From CAYFZR01 sp964347835 [NCBI: uncultured archaeon] (lineage in GTDB: Archaea > CAYFZR01), in the NCBI GenBank assembly GCA_964347835.1, contig CAYFZR010000050.1, positions 1 through 64,000 of the forward strand: a stretch of 64,000 bases of DNA. Direction: 5' to 3'. Under the pieces are notes generated by a model. It had not been told where the DNA came from. It searched no databases and saw nothing but the letters and a program-made list of their open reading frames with translations. This document shows positions 25,067-33,016 of the stretch, one piece after another. Position 1 is the stretch's first letter, and each line of letters starts with the position of its first letter. A program made the position numbers and the translations under genes.

Positions 25067-25729
25067 ATGATTTCAATAAAAGAAGTCACCAAAGTATACA
25101 AGATGGGCGAAACTGAAGTAATCGCTCTCGATAATGTTTCTCTCGAGATTAAGAAAGGAGAGTTCATAAGCATAATGGGTCCCTCTGGCTCGGGAAAAAC
25201 AACTTTGCTCAACATGTTAGGCGCTTTAGACAGACCGACGAACGGTTCGGTCTTATTGAATGCTAAAGACATATCAAAACTTGATGACGACGAGTTAACC
25301 TTAATTCGGCGAGAGCAAATAGGATTTATATTCCAAGGCTTTTATCTCATTCCGACCTTGAATGCTCTTGAAAATGTCTTGGTACCCCTAATTCCTACGG
25401 AAAAAGATCTAATTTCCCGTGCCAAAGATCTTTTAATCGCAGTAGGATTAGAAGATCGTATGCACCACTACCCGTCTCAATTAAGCGGTGGGGAGCAACA
25501 AAGGGTCGCTATAGCCAGAGCACTAATTAACGATCCGAGTTTTGTACTCGCAGACGAGCCTACTGGAGAGATAGATAGCAAAACTGGCGAAAAAATCCTC
25601 GAGTTGATGAGGAAGATTAACAGAGAGCGCAGCACCACCTTCATTATTGTTACCCACGATCTGCACGTGGCGGAATTAACTGACAGGACAGTCTACTTGA
25701 GAGATGGTAGCGTTATCGAAAGACCATGA
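25067..25729 (+). CDS. ABC transporter ATPase, MacB/LolD type
   Basis: A 220-residue ABC ATPase. Walker A GPSGSGKTT is at residues 38-46, Q-loop IFQGFYLIPTLNALENV near 87, signature LSGGEQQR near 138, Walker B VLADEPTGEID near 161, and switch histidine in IVTHD near 195. The size and motif set match the MacB/LolD branch that pairs with FtsX-domain permeases. The start abuts the permease stop, so the genes are coupled. A stable hairpin 38 bases after the stop may end the transcript. Confidence 0.93.
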   Translation: MISIKEVTKVYKMGETEVIALDNVSLEIKKGEFISIMGPSGSGKTTLLNMLGALDRPTNGSVLLNAKDISKLDDDELTLIRREQIGFIFQGFYLIPTLNALENVLVPLIPTEKDLISRAKDLLIAVGLEDRMHHYPSQLSGGEQQRVAIARALINDPSFVLADEPTGEIDSKTGEKILELMRKINRERSTTFIIVTHDLHVAELTDRTVYLRDGSVIERP

Positions 25730-25767
25730 TTTAGTTTTTATAGCAATATCTTTTCTTGTGAGAAATC

Positions 25768-25807
25768 TGAGGGCGCCCTTGTGTGGGGGAAAGCGTTGGC
25801 GCCCTCA
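25768..25807. terminator. Hairpin element 2, possible terminator or small RNA
   Basis: Ten-base perfect inverted repeat TGAGGGCGCC (25768-25777) and GGCGCCCTCA (25798-25807) around a 20-base G-rich loop, 38 bases after the ABC ATPase stop. No U-run follows, so a simple intrinsic terminator is not certain. The stem equals that at 3807-3865 except for two positions where A-T pairs become G-C pairs. Confidence 0.45.
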
Positions 25808-25889
25808 TAATCGGTAAGATTATCATTTTATTTACAAATTCTGATAAAATAATGTTAAAATAGTAAAGCCCAAGATATCTCAGAATATT

Positions 25890-26501
25890 TTACGGTGGGA
25901 TCAATCTATAGGCCAGGGTTGCAGTAATTTCTGATTCAACGATTGCCGCAACTATAAATAAAAAGATTGAAATGAAAAATAAGACTATTGAGAACTCAAT
26001 GCCTCTCTTCATATTCTTTATGTCTCTATCGAGGACAAAGAGGACTAAAGACTTCCATAACCTGATACCTGCTGTACCCGTTAAAATTAATGCTGGTATT
26101 TCAAATATTCCATGTGGAATCAAGAGAAATAGGACTTTATATGTGTGTAAACCTTTTTCAACCATAAAAAATATCATGTACGCTATTATAGAGGCGTTAG
26201 CAACCAAATACAACGCCGTACCAATTAGAGGAGCAGGAACGTAGTGATCTCCGTAGGGAATGACGCTCAGATAAATGAGAGAAGATGTTACTAGATTGTG
26301 TTTAAAGATTGATCCTGCTGTAAGAGTTAATTCACCAGACTGGATCTGCTTTACTATTTCATTATAAATTGGTTCCACAACCTCCTTAATTCCAGATTGA
26401 TCCTCATAAATTGAAATTGACGTTACAAAAAATGAAAGAAAAAATAATAGAGAGCAAAAAAACATCAATGATAAGTTTTCTCTAAAGACTTCCCTGATCA
26501 T
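25890..26501 (-). CDS. SpoIIM/DUF95-like membrane protein
   Basis: A 203-residue membrane protein with about five helices. The motif LIPHGIFEIPALILTGTAGIRL near residues 131-152 is diagnostic for the stage II sporulation M (DUF95) family, widespread in archaea that do not sporulate. An extracellular loop (residues 33-65) follows the first helix. Function in archaea is not established. It is monocistronic, divergent from ilvE, and its 3' end faces the ABC cluster and its hairpin. Confidence 0.8.
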   Translation of the reverse strand: MIREVFRENLSLMFFCSLLFFLSFFVTSISIYEDQSGIKEVVEPIYNEIVKQIQSGELTLTAGSIFKHNLVTSSLIYLSVIPYGDHYVPAPLIGTALYLVANASIIAYMIFFMVEKGLHTYKVLFLLIPHGIFEIPALILTGTAGIRLWKSLVLFVLDRDIKNMKRGIEFSIVLFFISIFLFIVAAIVESEITATLAYRLIPP

Positions 26502-26633
26502 TTGTGGTACACCTTTGTTTTAAACCATTTTCTAAGTTCTATGAGATAGTTGAATCCACATAGATAAAAGTTTTAAGGAAAGAGATAAAAAAATAATAGG
26601 CACGATGATCGAGAAATCTGGGAGGGGAAATGT

Positions 26634-27503
26634 TTGAGGGAACCACTGGTATTTATCGATGGTGAACTTGTTCCAAAAAAAGATGCTAAAGTTTCGGTAT
26701 TCGATCATGGTTTTTTATATGGAGACGGAGTTTTTGAAGGTATTCGTGCATACAATGGCAGGGTTTTCAAACTAAATGAGCACTTAGATCGATTATATGA
26801 ATCCGCACATACAATAATGTTGGATATCCCCGTATCAAAAGAAGAAATGAAAGAAAATGTTTTAAAGACATTGCGTGCGAACGATCTTTCAGATTCCTAT
26901 ATACGCTTAGTTGTTTCAAGAGGTGAGGGAGATCTGGGATTAGATCCAAGGAAATGTAAAGGAAATGCCTCAATCGTTATAATAACCGAAAAACTCGAGA
27001 TGTACGACTTAAGTGATGTGGGAATTAAAGTTGTTACAGCATCGACCAGAATTCGCCCTTCTGATAGTCTGAGTCCCAACATAAAAACCCTTAATTACCT
27101 AAGCAACATTATGGCAAAAATAGAAGCTGATCAGGCAGATGCCCAAGAGGCAATTATGCTAGATTCCAGAGGGTTCGTCGCAGAATGTACCGGAGATAAC
27201 ATCTTTTTTATAAAGAAGGATGTTATAGTTACTCCTCCATCAATCAACATACTTAAGGGGATAACAAGAGAGGCTGTATTCGAAATCGCTGAAGAATTTG
27301 AGATTCCCATAGTCGAGAGAGAATGCACCTTACATGAATTTTATAACGCTGAAGAAGTATTCTTAACAGGCACAGGCGCTGAAATAGTTCCAGTGGTAGA
27401 AATTGACGGAAGGCGAATTGGTAATGGAAAACCAGGGGAAGTCACAAAGAGGATACTTTCGAGATTTAGAGAACTCACACAGACTGAGGGAGTCCCGATT
27501 TGA
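26634..27503 (+). CDS. ilvE: Branched-chain amino acid aminotransferase
   Basis: A 289-residue class IV PLP-dependent aminotransferase that catalyses the last step of valine, leucine and isoleucine synthesis. Signatures: VFDHGFLYGDGVFEGIRAYNG near residues 22-42, PSDSLSPNIKTLNYLSNIMAKIEA with the PLP lysine near 150, EAIMLDSRGFVAECTGDNIFFI near 172, and VFLTGTGAEIVPVVEIDGR near 243. TTG 26634 follows GGGAGGGGAAATGT. It overlaps the 5' end of the flippase gene by about 80 bases in another frame. D-amino acid transaminase is a related alternative but the motif set favours IlvE. Confidence 0.88.
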   Translation: MREPLVFIDGELVPKKDAKVSVFDHGFLYGDGVFEGIRAYNGRVFKLNEHLDRLYESAHTIMLDIPVSKEEMKENVLKTLRANDLSDSYIRLVVSRGEGDLGLDPRKCKGNASIVIITEKLEMYDLSDVGIKVVTASTRIRPSDSLSPNIKTLNYLSNIMAKIEADQADAQEAIMLDSRGFVAECTGDNIFFIKKDVIVTPPSINILKGITREAVFEIAEEFEIPIVERECTLHEFYNAEEVFLTGTGAEIVPVVEIDGRRIGNGKPGEVTKRILSRFRELTQTEGVPI

Positions 27504-28851
27504 TTTTCTTCGTGGAGGGTTTATCCTCCTCTTCAATAATCTTTTTGTGAGGGTAGGCGGATACGCATATAGGATTTTGACTGCCAACCTCCTCGAAATA
27601 TCACAATATGGTATACTTTCTCTCGCTCTACCAATCCAGAGCGGGCTTCTGCTCGTCACATCAGGGGGGGTTGCACCAAGCGTTGCAAAATATATTGCAG
27701 AGGGAAAGGATGTCCTAAAATCTTCTTTTGTCTTTTTTACCTTAGCCTCCTCAGTTATTACTATTTTTTTGATTATTTTAGTATTTCTTTTTTCTCCATT
27801 TGGAGAGGAGGCGAGAATTCCCCTTATTATTGCATCCCTCGCAATCCCATTCGGAGTTTTAATATCTGTTTTGACGGGTAATTTTCAGGGTGAAAGAAAA
27901 TACGGTAGAATGTGTTTTGTTTTGTCCTTTGAACAAGTGATGCGTATAATACTGGCATTACTCCTTATAGGATTAGGTGCAACAGGAGCGATATTGGGAT
28001 CTACATTAGGTTTCGTGGTATCATTATTTTTAGCCTTTATACTAATGCCTTTCAGACCGAGTTTTGGAAAAGAATATAAAGAGGTGGTGCTATTTTCCAT
28101 TCCTGCCTCTTTAACAGCAATAGGAGCCTTCCTTCTGTATAATATCGACACTCTCTGCTTAGGATGGTTGGACACATACAGAAATGTTGGACTGTACAAT
28201 GCTGCAAGCCCTACTGCAAGAATCGTTATCGGAATCTCAGTAGCTGCTTCTGCTTCTCTGCTCCCCCTAATGGCATCATCAGACCAAAAAGAAATTTATT
28301 GGAGACAATCGCAGAGATTTACAACCTTTTTTTTATTTCCTGCTACAGGAATTCTGATATCAATGCCAGAATGGATATTAAAACTTCTTTTTAAAGACGA
28401 GTTTGTTCTTGCAAAGAATTCTTTAATTATTTTAGCGGTTGGGATGTTTTTCTTTGCACTTTATACCCTTTCGACAAGCGTCTTTCAGGGATTGGGAATG
28501 CCAAGTATCCCTATGTATATCTTATTGGTCTCGGCAATTCTAGATATTATCCTCAACGTTATCTTGATACCGATTTACCATATAAACGGCGCTTCGATGT
28601 CAACCTCAATTTCTTGCGTCTACGCATTCTTTATGAGTATTCTCTTCCTTAGATCATTTGGATTCAAATTCGAGATAAAAATAATATTGCGTGCTTTCTT
28701 TGCGGTTCTTATCCCTCTTTTCTTATGGTATCACCTTCAAGGTTTTTTAGGACTTTTACTTGGATTTTTGCTTTATACTTCTTCTTTCGTTCTGATTAAA
28801 GGTGTAACCAAAGATGAAATTGACCTTCTTTTAAAATGGTTACGTGCTTAA
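27424..28851 (+). CDS. Wzx/MATE-type polysaccharide flippase
   Basis: A 475-residue polytopic protein with about 14 helices (polysaccharide biosynthesis, RfbX/MurJ superfamily). It starts with the usual RGGFILLFNNLFVRVGGYAYRILTANLLEISQYGIL. Further landmarks are LFSIPASLTAIGAFLLYNIDTLCLGWL near 215 and STSVFQGLGMPSIPMYILL near 355. It probably flips lipid-linked sugars across the membrane for surface glycans, which fits the GT-C enzymes elsewhere. The start is uncertain: ATG 27424 lies inside ilvE and gives an 80-base overlap; no later ATG or GTG would preserve the first helix. Confidence 0.8.
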   Translation: MENQGKSQRGYFRDLENSHRLRESRFDFLRGGFILLFNNLFVRVGGYAYRILTANLLEISQYGILSLALPIQSGLLLVTSGGVAPSVAKYIAEGKDVLKSSFVFFTLASSVITIFLIILVFLFSPFGEEARIPLIIASLAIPFGVLISVLTGNFQGERKYGRMCFVLSFEQVMRIILALLLIGLGATGAILGSTLGFVVSLFLAFILMPFRPSFGKEYKEVVLFSIPASLTAIGAFLLYNIDTLCLGWLDTYRNVGLYNAASPTARIVIGISVAASASLLPLMASSDQKEIYWRQSQRFTTFFLFPATGILISMPEWILKLLFKDEFVLAKNSLIILAVGMFFFALYTLSTSVFQGLGMPSIPMYILLVSAILDIILNVILIPIYHINGASMSTSISCVYAFFMSILFLRSFGFKFEIKIILRAFFAVLIPLFLWYHLQGFLGLLLGFLLYTSSFVLIKGVTKDEIDLLLKWLRA

Positions 28852-28977
28852 CAAAATTAGTTTAACTGAAGATTTATAAGTTGCATAAATGATCGAAGTA
28901 TGGCAAAAACGTTTACCCAAGAGATATATATTATTATAATAAAGTAAATGATTAAGAAATTAAGTGAAGTGAGAAAA

Positions 28978-29445
28978 ATGGCTGTTAAAGAAGAACTCAA
29001 AACCTGTGAGGCGAAACTAAATGCTCTTACCATTCTGGCTGGAGGCCTCTCAAGGTCTATGGAAGCAATAATGGGTAAGGGCGGAAGAGCGGTTGCTTAT
29101 AAAATGGGGAGAGATGGCGGGAAGAGAATGGCAAATAAGATCGGTAAAGCAGGAAACATAAACGAAGCCATAGAGAAGCTCACGAGCGAGATTGGAGATC
29201 TCTATAATATCGAGATAAAAGAAGACGGAGGAGAGATTGAATTAACTACAAACTACTGTTACATAAGAGAGGTAATAAAAAAGAGACAGGCAGTAGGGCT
29301 TAAACCTGCCGGAACTCTATGTAGAGTGACTCGCGGCTATTTAGAGAGCGTCATAGAAGAAATGACCGGAAAAAAAGTTCGACTTAAGCTATTAGAAGCG
29401 GACTTAGACAAAGACTTTTGTAAAATAGTGCTAAAGCAGCTTTAG
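28978..29445 (+). CDS. V4R-like hydrocarbon-binding domain protein
   Basis: A 155-residue protein. The C-terminal half shows the V4R/hydrocarbon-binding pattern: AGTLCRVTRGYLESVIEEMTGKKVRLKLLEADLDKDFCKIVL near 112-152, with the typical G-x-C strand and final C. The N-terminal half is helical, with LAGGLSRSMEAIMGKGGRAVAYKMGRDGGKRMANKIGK. V4R domains bind small hydrophobic ligands. ATG 28978 follows AAGTGAGAAAA and is preferred to ATG 28948, which lacks a ribosome binding site. Its 3' end overlaps the convergent radical SAM gene by 15 bases. A larger tandem V4R protein is encoded at 34383-35360. Confidence 0.55.
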   Translation: MAVKEELKTCEAKLNALTILAGGLSRSMEAIMGKGGRAVAYKMGRDGGKRMANKIGKAGNINEAIEKLTSEIGDLYNIEIKEDGGEIELTTNYCYIREVIKKRQAVGLKPAGTLCRVTRGYLESVIEEMTGKKVRLKLLEADLDKDFCKIVLKQL

Positions 29446-30471
29446 CGGTATTCTCTCAATCTCTAACCTATCAAAGGTTGGATGCTCCTTCACTATCGCT
29501 ACTTCACAATCCAATAGGAGTTCAGAAAGATGCTCGGCAATATACCACGAGGTTTCAATCCTTTTCTTGGATTCATCTAAATGAAACATATCCTCTGGAA
29601 TAGAGTATTCGAAAATCAACTTTTTTAAAACGACTTTTAAATCTTTACTCGATTTTGGATAAATTATTCCTTTAATCAGAAGGCCTTCTTCGGTAATCTC
29701 TTCATACTTCTTCTTAACGTTTTTTGCCCTTCTTAAAAATCTGTTCTTCAGTTGAACCGAATCTTTTATACGAGAAGCACAAAGATGTGCGTTAAATCCT
29801 TCCAGATTATTTAAGATTTCCATCGCTTTTTCAAAACTTCCTTTTATGGCATTTGATGAATCATTGAGTAACTCATAATTTTTTAGATGCGGTGCATTTG
29901 TCTCTGAGAGTTCTAATTCATTTATGTTTATGAAAGAATATCCTGAATTAGGCAGATATTCTATTAAAGCCGTGTAGTCTTTATCTGGAATTGCCGGTAT
30001 CTCTATCCCAGTATATAGATATTTTGTCACCCATTCGAGACTCATTAATTGTTCTAATTCAGCATTAATCCTCAGTTCATCCAATCCTGCGCCGGCAAGA
30101 AGTTCAGCCCGCTCAGGATTTAAAAGATCGCCAGATGTATAAAGATGGATGTGGTGTTTGCCAAAATCCCTTTTTAGAAGTTTTATCATCTTCAGAGTTC
30201 TGTCAAATACCAGTAACGGCTCGCCTCCTGTTATCCCTGTTCCCTTAGCCTTAATCAACTTTGCCTCGTCTATTATGTCGTTATATGATAGGACTTTTCT
30301 TTCGTTTGCCCACATTACGTCTTCTTCTCTTCTCTTTTTTGAGACAGGACAGTAGTAGCAGTGTTTATGGCACATCCCTGTGATAAAAAGTACTAACTTG
30401 GCGCCCTTCAAACAAAGTCTACAGCCTTCAGACATCTTCCCTTTTAGAGTGGTACCATACCTGGTCTTCAT
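29431..30471 (-). CDS. Radical SAM protein, unassigned
   Basis: A 346-residue radical SAM protein. The cluster-binding CxxxCxxC motif is in TGMCHKHCYYCPVSKK near residue 33, after an upstream CRLC pair (about residues 17-20), and GITGGEPLLVFDRT near 80 is the SAM-binding GGEP motif. The C-terminal region (about 200-346) has no recognised domain. The reaction cannot be assigned. A TATATAA box at 30494-30500 is 26 bases before ATG 30471, indicating a leaderless message and arguing against the longer frame from 30513. It overlaps the V4R-like gene tail-to-tail. Confidence 0.8.
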   Translation of the reverse strand: MKTRYGTTLKGKMSEGCRLCLKGAKLVLFITGMCHKHCYYCPVSKKRREEDVMWANERKVLSYNDIIDEAKLIKAKGTGITGGEPLLVFDRTLKMIKLLKRDFGKHHIHLYTSGDLLNPERAELLAGAGLDELRINAELEQLMSLEWVTKYLYTGIEIPAIPDKDYTALIEYLPNSGYSFININELELSETNAPHLKNYELLNDSSNAIKGSFEKAMEILNNLEGFNAHLCASRIKDSVQLKNRFLRRAKNVKKKYEEITEEGLLIKGIIYPKSSKDLKVVLKKLIFEYSIPEDMFHLDESKKRIETSWYIAEHLSELLLDCEVAIVKEHPTFDRLEIERIPLKLL

Positions 30472-30493
30472 ATTCATCCAATAGAAGGGAGTA

Positions 30494-30500
30494 TTATATA
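30494..30500 (-). promoter_or_regulatory. TATA box of radical SAM gene
   Basis: TATATAA on the minus strand, centred about 26 bases upstream of ATG 30471. A compact hairpin (30505-30522) sits immediately upstream at the TFB-recognition position. Confidence 0.5.
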
Positions 30501-30504
30501 AAGA

Positions 30505-30522
30505 AGGGGGCAATCGCCCCCT
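30505..30522. promoter_or_regulatory. AGGGGGC-aatc-GCCCCCT dyad at radical SAM promoter
   Basis: A seven-base perfect dyad with a four-base centre abutting the TATA box of the radical SAM gene. It is strikingly GC-rich in this AT-rich genome. It could be an operator overlapping the TFB site, or a terminator hairpin for transcription arriving from 30662. Confidence 0.4.
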
Positions 30523-30596
30523 CTCTACACCCCCATATAATATTTAGAGTAGAAAACAATTCACTCGGTACTGTTAATAAAATATCTTTCTTTTGA

Positions 30597-30657
30597 TCGA
30601 ACTTTTTTTAAAAGTTCGTTGCGGATGGAATGAGCCACGTTCCATAGCGAGCCACGC
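30597..30657. other. Structured region with CGTGGCTC repeats
   Basis: Three inverted repeats lie in a row: CGAACTTTT/AAAAGTTCG (30598-30618), ATGGAA/TTCCAT (625-630 and 640-645 of 30 kb) and AGCG/CGCT (30645-30658 region). On the minus strand CGTGGCTC occurs twice here, once right after the stop of the DUF2226-like gene. CGTGGCTCGCT recurs at 34350-34360, directly after the trpB2 stop. It may be a structured 3' untranslated region or a small RNA. Confidence 0.35.
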
Positions 30658-30661
30658 TGTA

Positions 30662-31444
30662 TTACTCTTCATCTTCTTTAAAATTCTTTAATATACGGTC
30701 TATTACTTTTTTTTCAGGATCTTTGAGGCGATGAGCCTTCAAAAGTAAGTCTCTTGACATGTATACCCTGTGAACTATGTCAAATCCGTCTTCAGTTATG
30801 GACATCTCGTTATGACTCTTTAAAAATTCAATCAACTCATTTTGTTCCAAAGAAAACATCTCAATTATGCAAGGTCCCAAATTATTCAAAAAGTATTGCA
30901 GAGCCTCATCAGATGTAAAATCTTCCTTTCCAACGACAAAGCATGCCATTGGAGCCCCCTCCTTTGCAATGATATAAAAGTTGTAATCTTCCATGGAGAA
31001 TTTAGCATATCCTGATAAAAATTTGGATCCCATCTCAGTCAAAGCATTTCTTAAATCTGGTATTTTAACCTTCTTTTTCTTAACTCGTTTTCCCTTTGGT
31101 AATTCAGTCATTATTCTAAAACTAGTAAAAAGAGCCTCCAAGTTTAGTTCTTTTATGTATCTTAGTTGGTATGGAGAATATTCAAAAATCGCAAAGTTTG
31201 ATTTTTCAATGGACTTTATGTTGTTGAGAGCATCTTTTCCTTTTTTTATTTTTCCCTTGCCTTTTTTATAAGTTGCCCCCACTAAAATTCCGTTTTCAAA
31301 TATAATGTAAGACTCAATATTGTGCGTTGAGATTTTGATGTATCCGTTAAATTTGTCTTTTTGTTTTTCCCTTATTAACGTATCAATCTCAACTTCATTC
31401 TGAGAAAATGATGAGATTAAAGTTCCCTCTTTTGGTAGTATCAT
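30662..31444 (-). CDS. DUF2226-like protein
   Basis: A 260-residue soluble protein. Residues 25-75 (DKFNGYIKISTHNIESYIIFENGILVGATYK) carry the core seen also at 3067-3633 and 35742-36197, and the second half repeats it: MGSKFLSGYAKFSMEDYNFYIIAKEGAPMACFVV near 137-170, so the protein has two copies of the fold separated by a basic linker (KGKRVKKKKVK). DUF2226 proteins are archaeal and of unknown function. ATG follows GGGTGGGGTT. The gene is between pelota and the radical SAM gene, on the same strand. Confidence 0.65.
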   Translation of the reverse strand: MILPKEGTLISSFSQNEVEIDTLIREKQKDKFNGYIKISTHNIESYIIFENGILVGATYKKGKGKIKKGKDALNNIKSIEKSNFAIFEYSPYQLRYIKELNLEALFTSFRIMTELPKGKRVKKKKVKIPDLRNALTEMGSKFLSGYAKFSMEDYNFYIIAKEGAPMACFVVGKEDFTSDEALQYFLNNLGPCIIEMFSLEQNELIEFLKSHNEMSITEDGFDIVHRVYMSRDLLLKAHRLKDPEKKVIDRILKNFKEDEE

Positions 31445-31494
31445 TTTTTTAACCCCACCCAGTTTGGTTATTTGAATGCCTTTATATTAAAATT

Positions 31495-32556
31495 TTAGCC
31501 TTTTATTTGGTATCTTAATAATGCCGCAATACCTCCAAGGTAAAACAACTTCTCGCCAGCCTCGTGTTCAGAACTAACTATCAATACATTAGAAGAAGTC
31601 TTTCTGGCATTTTCCATCATTTCTTCTATTCTTTTATCTTTTTTCGACCTGAATTCCCTTAATTTCTTATCAGATATGATTAGTTTGTCTACTGCTCCAT
31701 AATTTATTGCTTTTTCAACCTCTTCTAAACCATATAAACCAAGACCCGAGTCCTTTCCGATCTCTTCAAGGAGGCTCTCAACTAACTTAAACTCCTTTGT
31801 TATACGGGCATCTTTCAATATCCTATCTATTGCGCCTCTCTTTATTATTTCATGAACCGCTGACTTGCCCGTGGTGCTTGCAGGCTCCATTTGAGAAATA
31901 TCGCTCAATTCCTGGTAATTCTCAGATAAAAACTTTGAAAAACCCTCTCTCGTGAATCCAGGACCGCAAACTATTAAAGAATCTGTTTTTATTTCGATTA
32001 TCTTATTCGCTATTTCCCGGAAAAATCTTTTTTTTTCGCTTGAAAAAATCTTATCATCCATCCTCTTGCTAAGACCCGAGTATATTGTTCCCAACGAGTC
32101 AATACCGTACTGCCTTAAAATAAAAATCTCAGCCTCGCTTTCGTCTATGGTTACTACCATTACTAAAGGTCTTGTTACCTCCTTCTCTGCCTCTTTAAGT
32201 CTTTCTAATTGATCCTTTTTCCATGATTTCTCTACTGTAATGACTGTCTTTTCAACGACATCTAAGGTGTGGTGCTTACTCAAGTCTATACCGTGTTCTA
32301 TTATCCCTAGGATTCTTAGCCTGTTTGAATGGGGGTGGAACTCAACATTCTTAACCCTTACTCCAAGGTAAACTGGTTTTTTTTCTGGTCTTTCGCTTCT
32401 TATCTTATTTTTCAGGACTTCTTGATCTCTGCGATAAGACTTTGAAAAAACTAGATCTTCATCTTCAATAATATTTTGTAAATGCCATAGATCATTTAAA
32501 GTATCTACTCTGAGTTTAATTTTCCCTTTTTTCAAATCTCTGTGAAGTATTTTCAT
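31495..32556 (-). CDS. pelA: Pelota, ribosome rescue factor
   Basis: A 353-residue protein, the normal length for archaeal Pelota (aPelota), which binds stalled ribosomes and, with EF1A and ABCE1, releases them. The N-terminal Sm-like domain starts MKILHRDLKKGKIKLRVDTLNDLWHLQNII. The eRF1-like central domain contains VVTIDESEAEIFIL, and the third domain contains LYGLEEVEKAINYGAVDKLIISD near 273-295. The release-factor GGQ motif is absent, as expected for Pelota. ATG follows GGTGCCCGT. ABCE1 and NEMF are encoded within 9 kb. Confidence 0.95.
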   Translation of the reverse strand: MKILHRDLKKGKIKLRVDTLNDLWHLQNIIEDEDLVFSKSYRRDQEVLKNKIRSERPEKKPVYLGVRVKNVEFHPHSNRLRILGIIEHGIDLSKHHTLDVVEKTVITVEKSWKKDQLERLKEAEKEVTRPLVMVVTIDESEAEIFILRQYGIDSLGTIYSGLSKRMDDKIFSSEKKRFFREIANKIIEIKTDSLIVCGPGFTREGFSKFLSENYQELSDISQMEPASTTGKSAVHEIIKRGAIDRILKDARITKEFKLVESLLEEIGKDSGLGLYGLEEVEKAINYGAVDKLIISDKKLREFRSKKDKRIEEMMENARKTSSNVLIVSSEHEAGEKLFYLGGIAALLRYQIKG

Positions 32557-32614
32557 ACGGGCACCATCGAAATCTATATTTAGTCTTATAATAATCTTCT
32601 CAGGTGGGTCACTT

Positions 32615-32914
32615 ATGGACGAGTGTTCTATAAATATTAAAAATGATGCTAAGAATTTGATTGAAAGATTTAAAAAATCAATGGGTGAGGTTCCTTTTAA
32701 CCTTTATGCAACGGTTAACATCGAAATAGTCTGGAAAGAAGGAGATATTCACAATTGCATCTTAACCATAGATGCATGTGATCCCGATGAACTAGAGTCT
32801 ATATCCGAGAAATTAATTTCTTCTATCTCGGGTAAAATCATTTTTTATGAGGTTTTCATAGAGTATTATGACGAAAAAACAGATAACTACATGGAATTCA
32901 GACTCCAAGATTGA
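32615..32914 (+). CDS. Small hypothetical protein
   Basis: A 99-residue acidic protein with alternating strands: NLYATVNIEIVWKEGDIHNCILTIDACD then KIIFYEVFIEYYDEKTDNYMEF, consistent with a small alpha/beta ferredoxin-like fold. ATG 32615 is preceded by AGGTGGGTCACTT. No cysteine-metal or enzyme motif is seen. The gene lies divergent from pelota and just upstream of the trpB2 promoter. I do not recognise the family. Confidence 0.55.
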   Translation: MDECSINIKNDAKNLIERFKKSMGEVPFNLYATVNIEIVWKEGDIHNCILTIDACDPDELESISEKLISSISGKIIFYEVFIEYYDEKTDNYMEFRLQD

Positions 32915-32938
32915 AGCTCAGTTTCGTGATATATAGGA

Positions 32939-32983
32939 AGTACAGAAATGTACTCAAAACACTTAAATATTACACTGTACTAC
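32939..32983 (+). promoter_or_regulatory. trpB2 promoter with TGTAC palindromes
   Basis: AGTACA-gaaa-TGTACT at 32939-32954 is a perfect dyad, TTAAATAT at 32963-32970 is a TATA box, and TACA-c-TGTA at 32971-32979, continuing TGTACTAC, is a second dyad. These resemble the TGTACA TRP boxes bound by TrpY in Methanothermobacter, which represses trp genes and trpB2. No TrpY gene is in this window. Confidence 0.55.
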
Positions 32984-33016
32984 ATAAATGGACATCGAAT
33001 AAAGGAGGGGAGAGAA

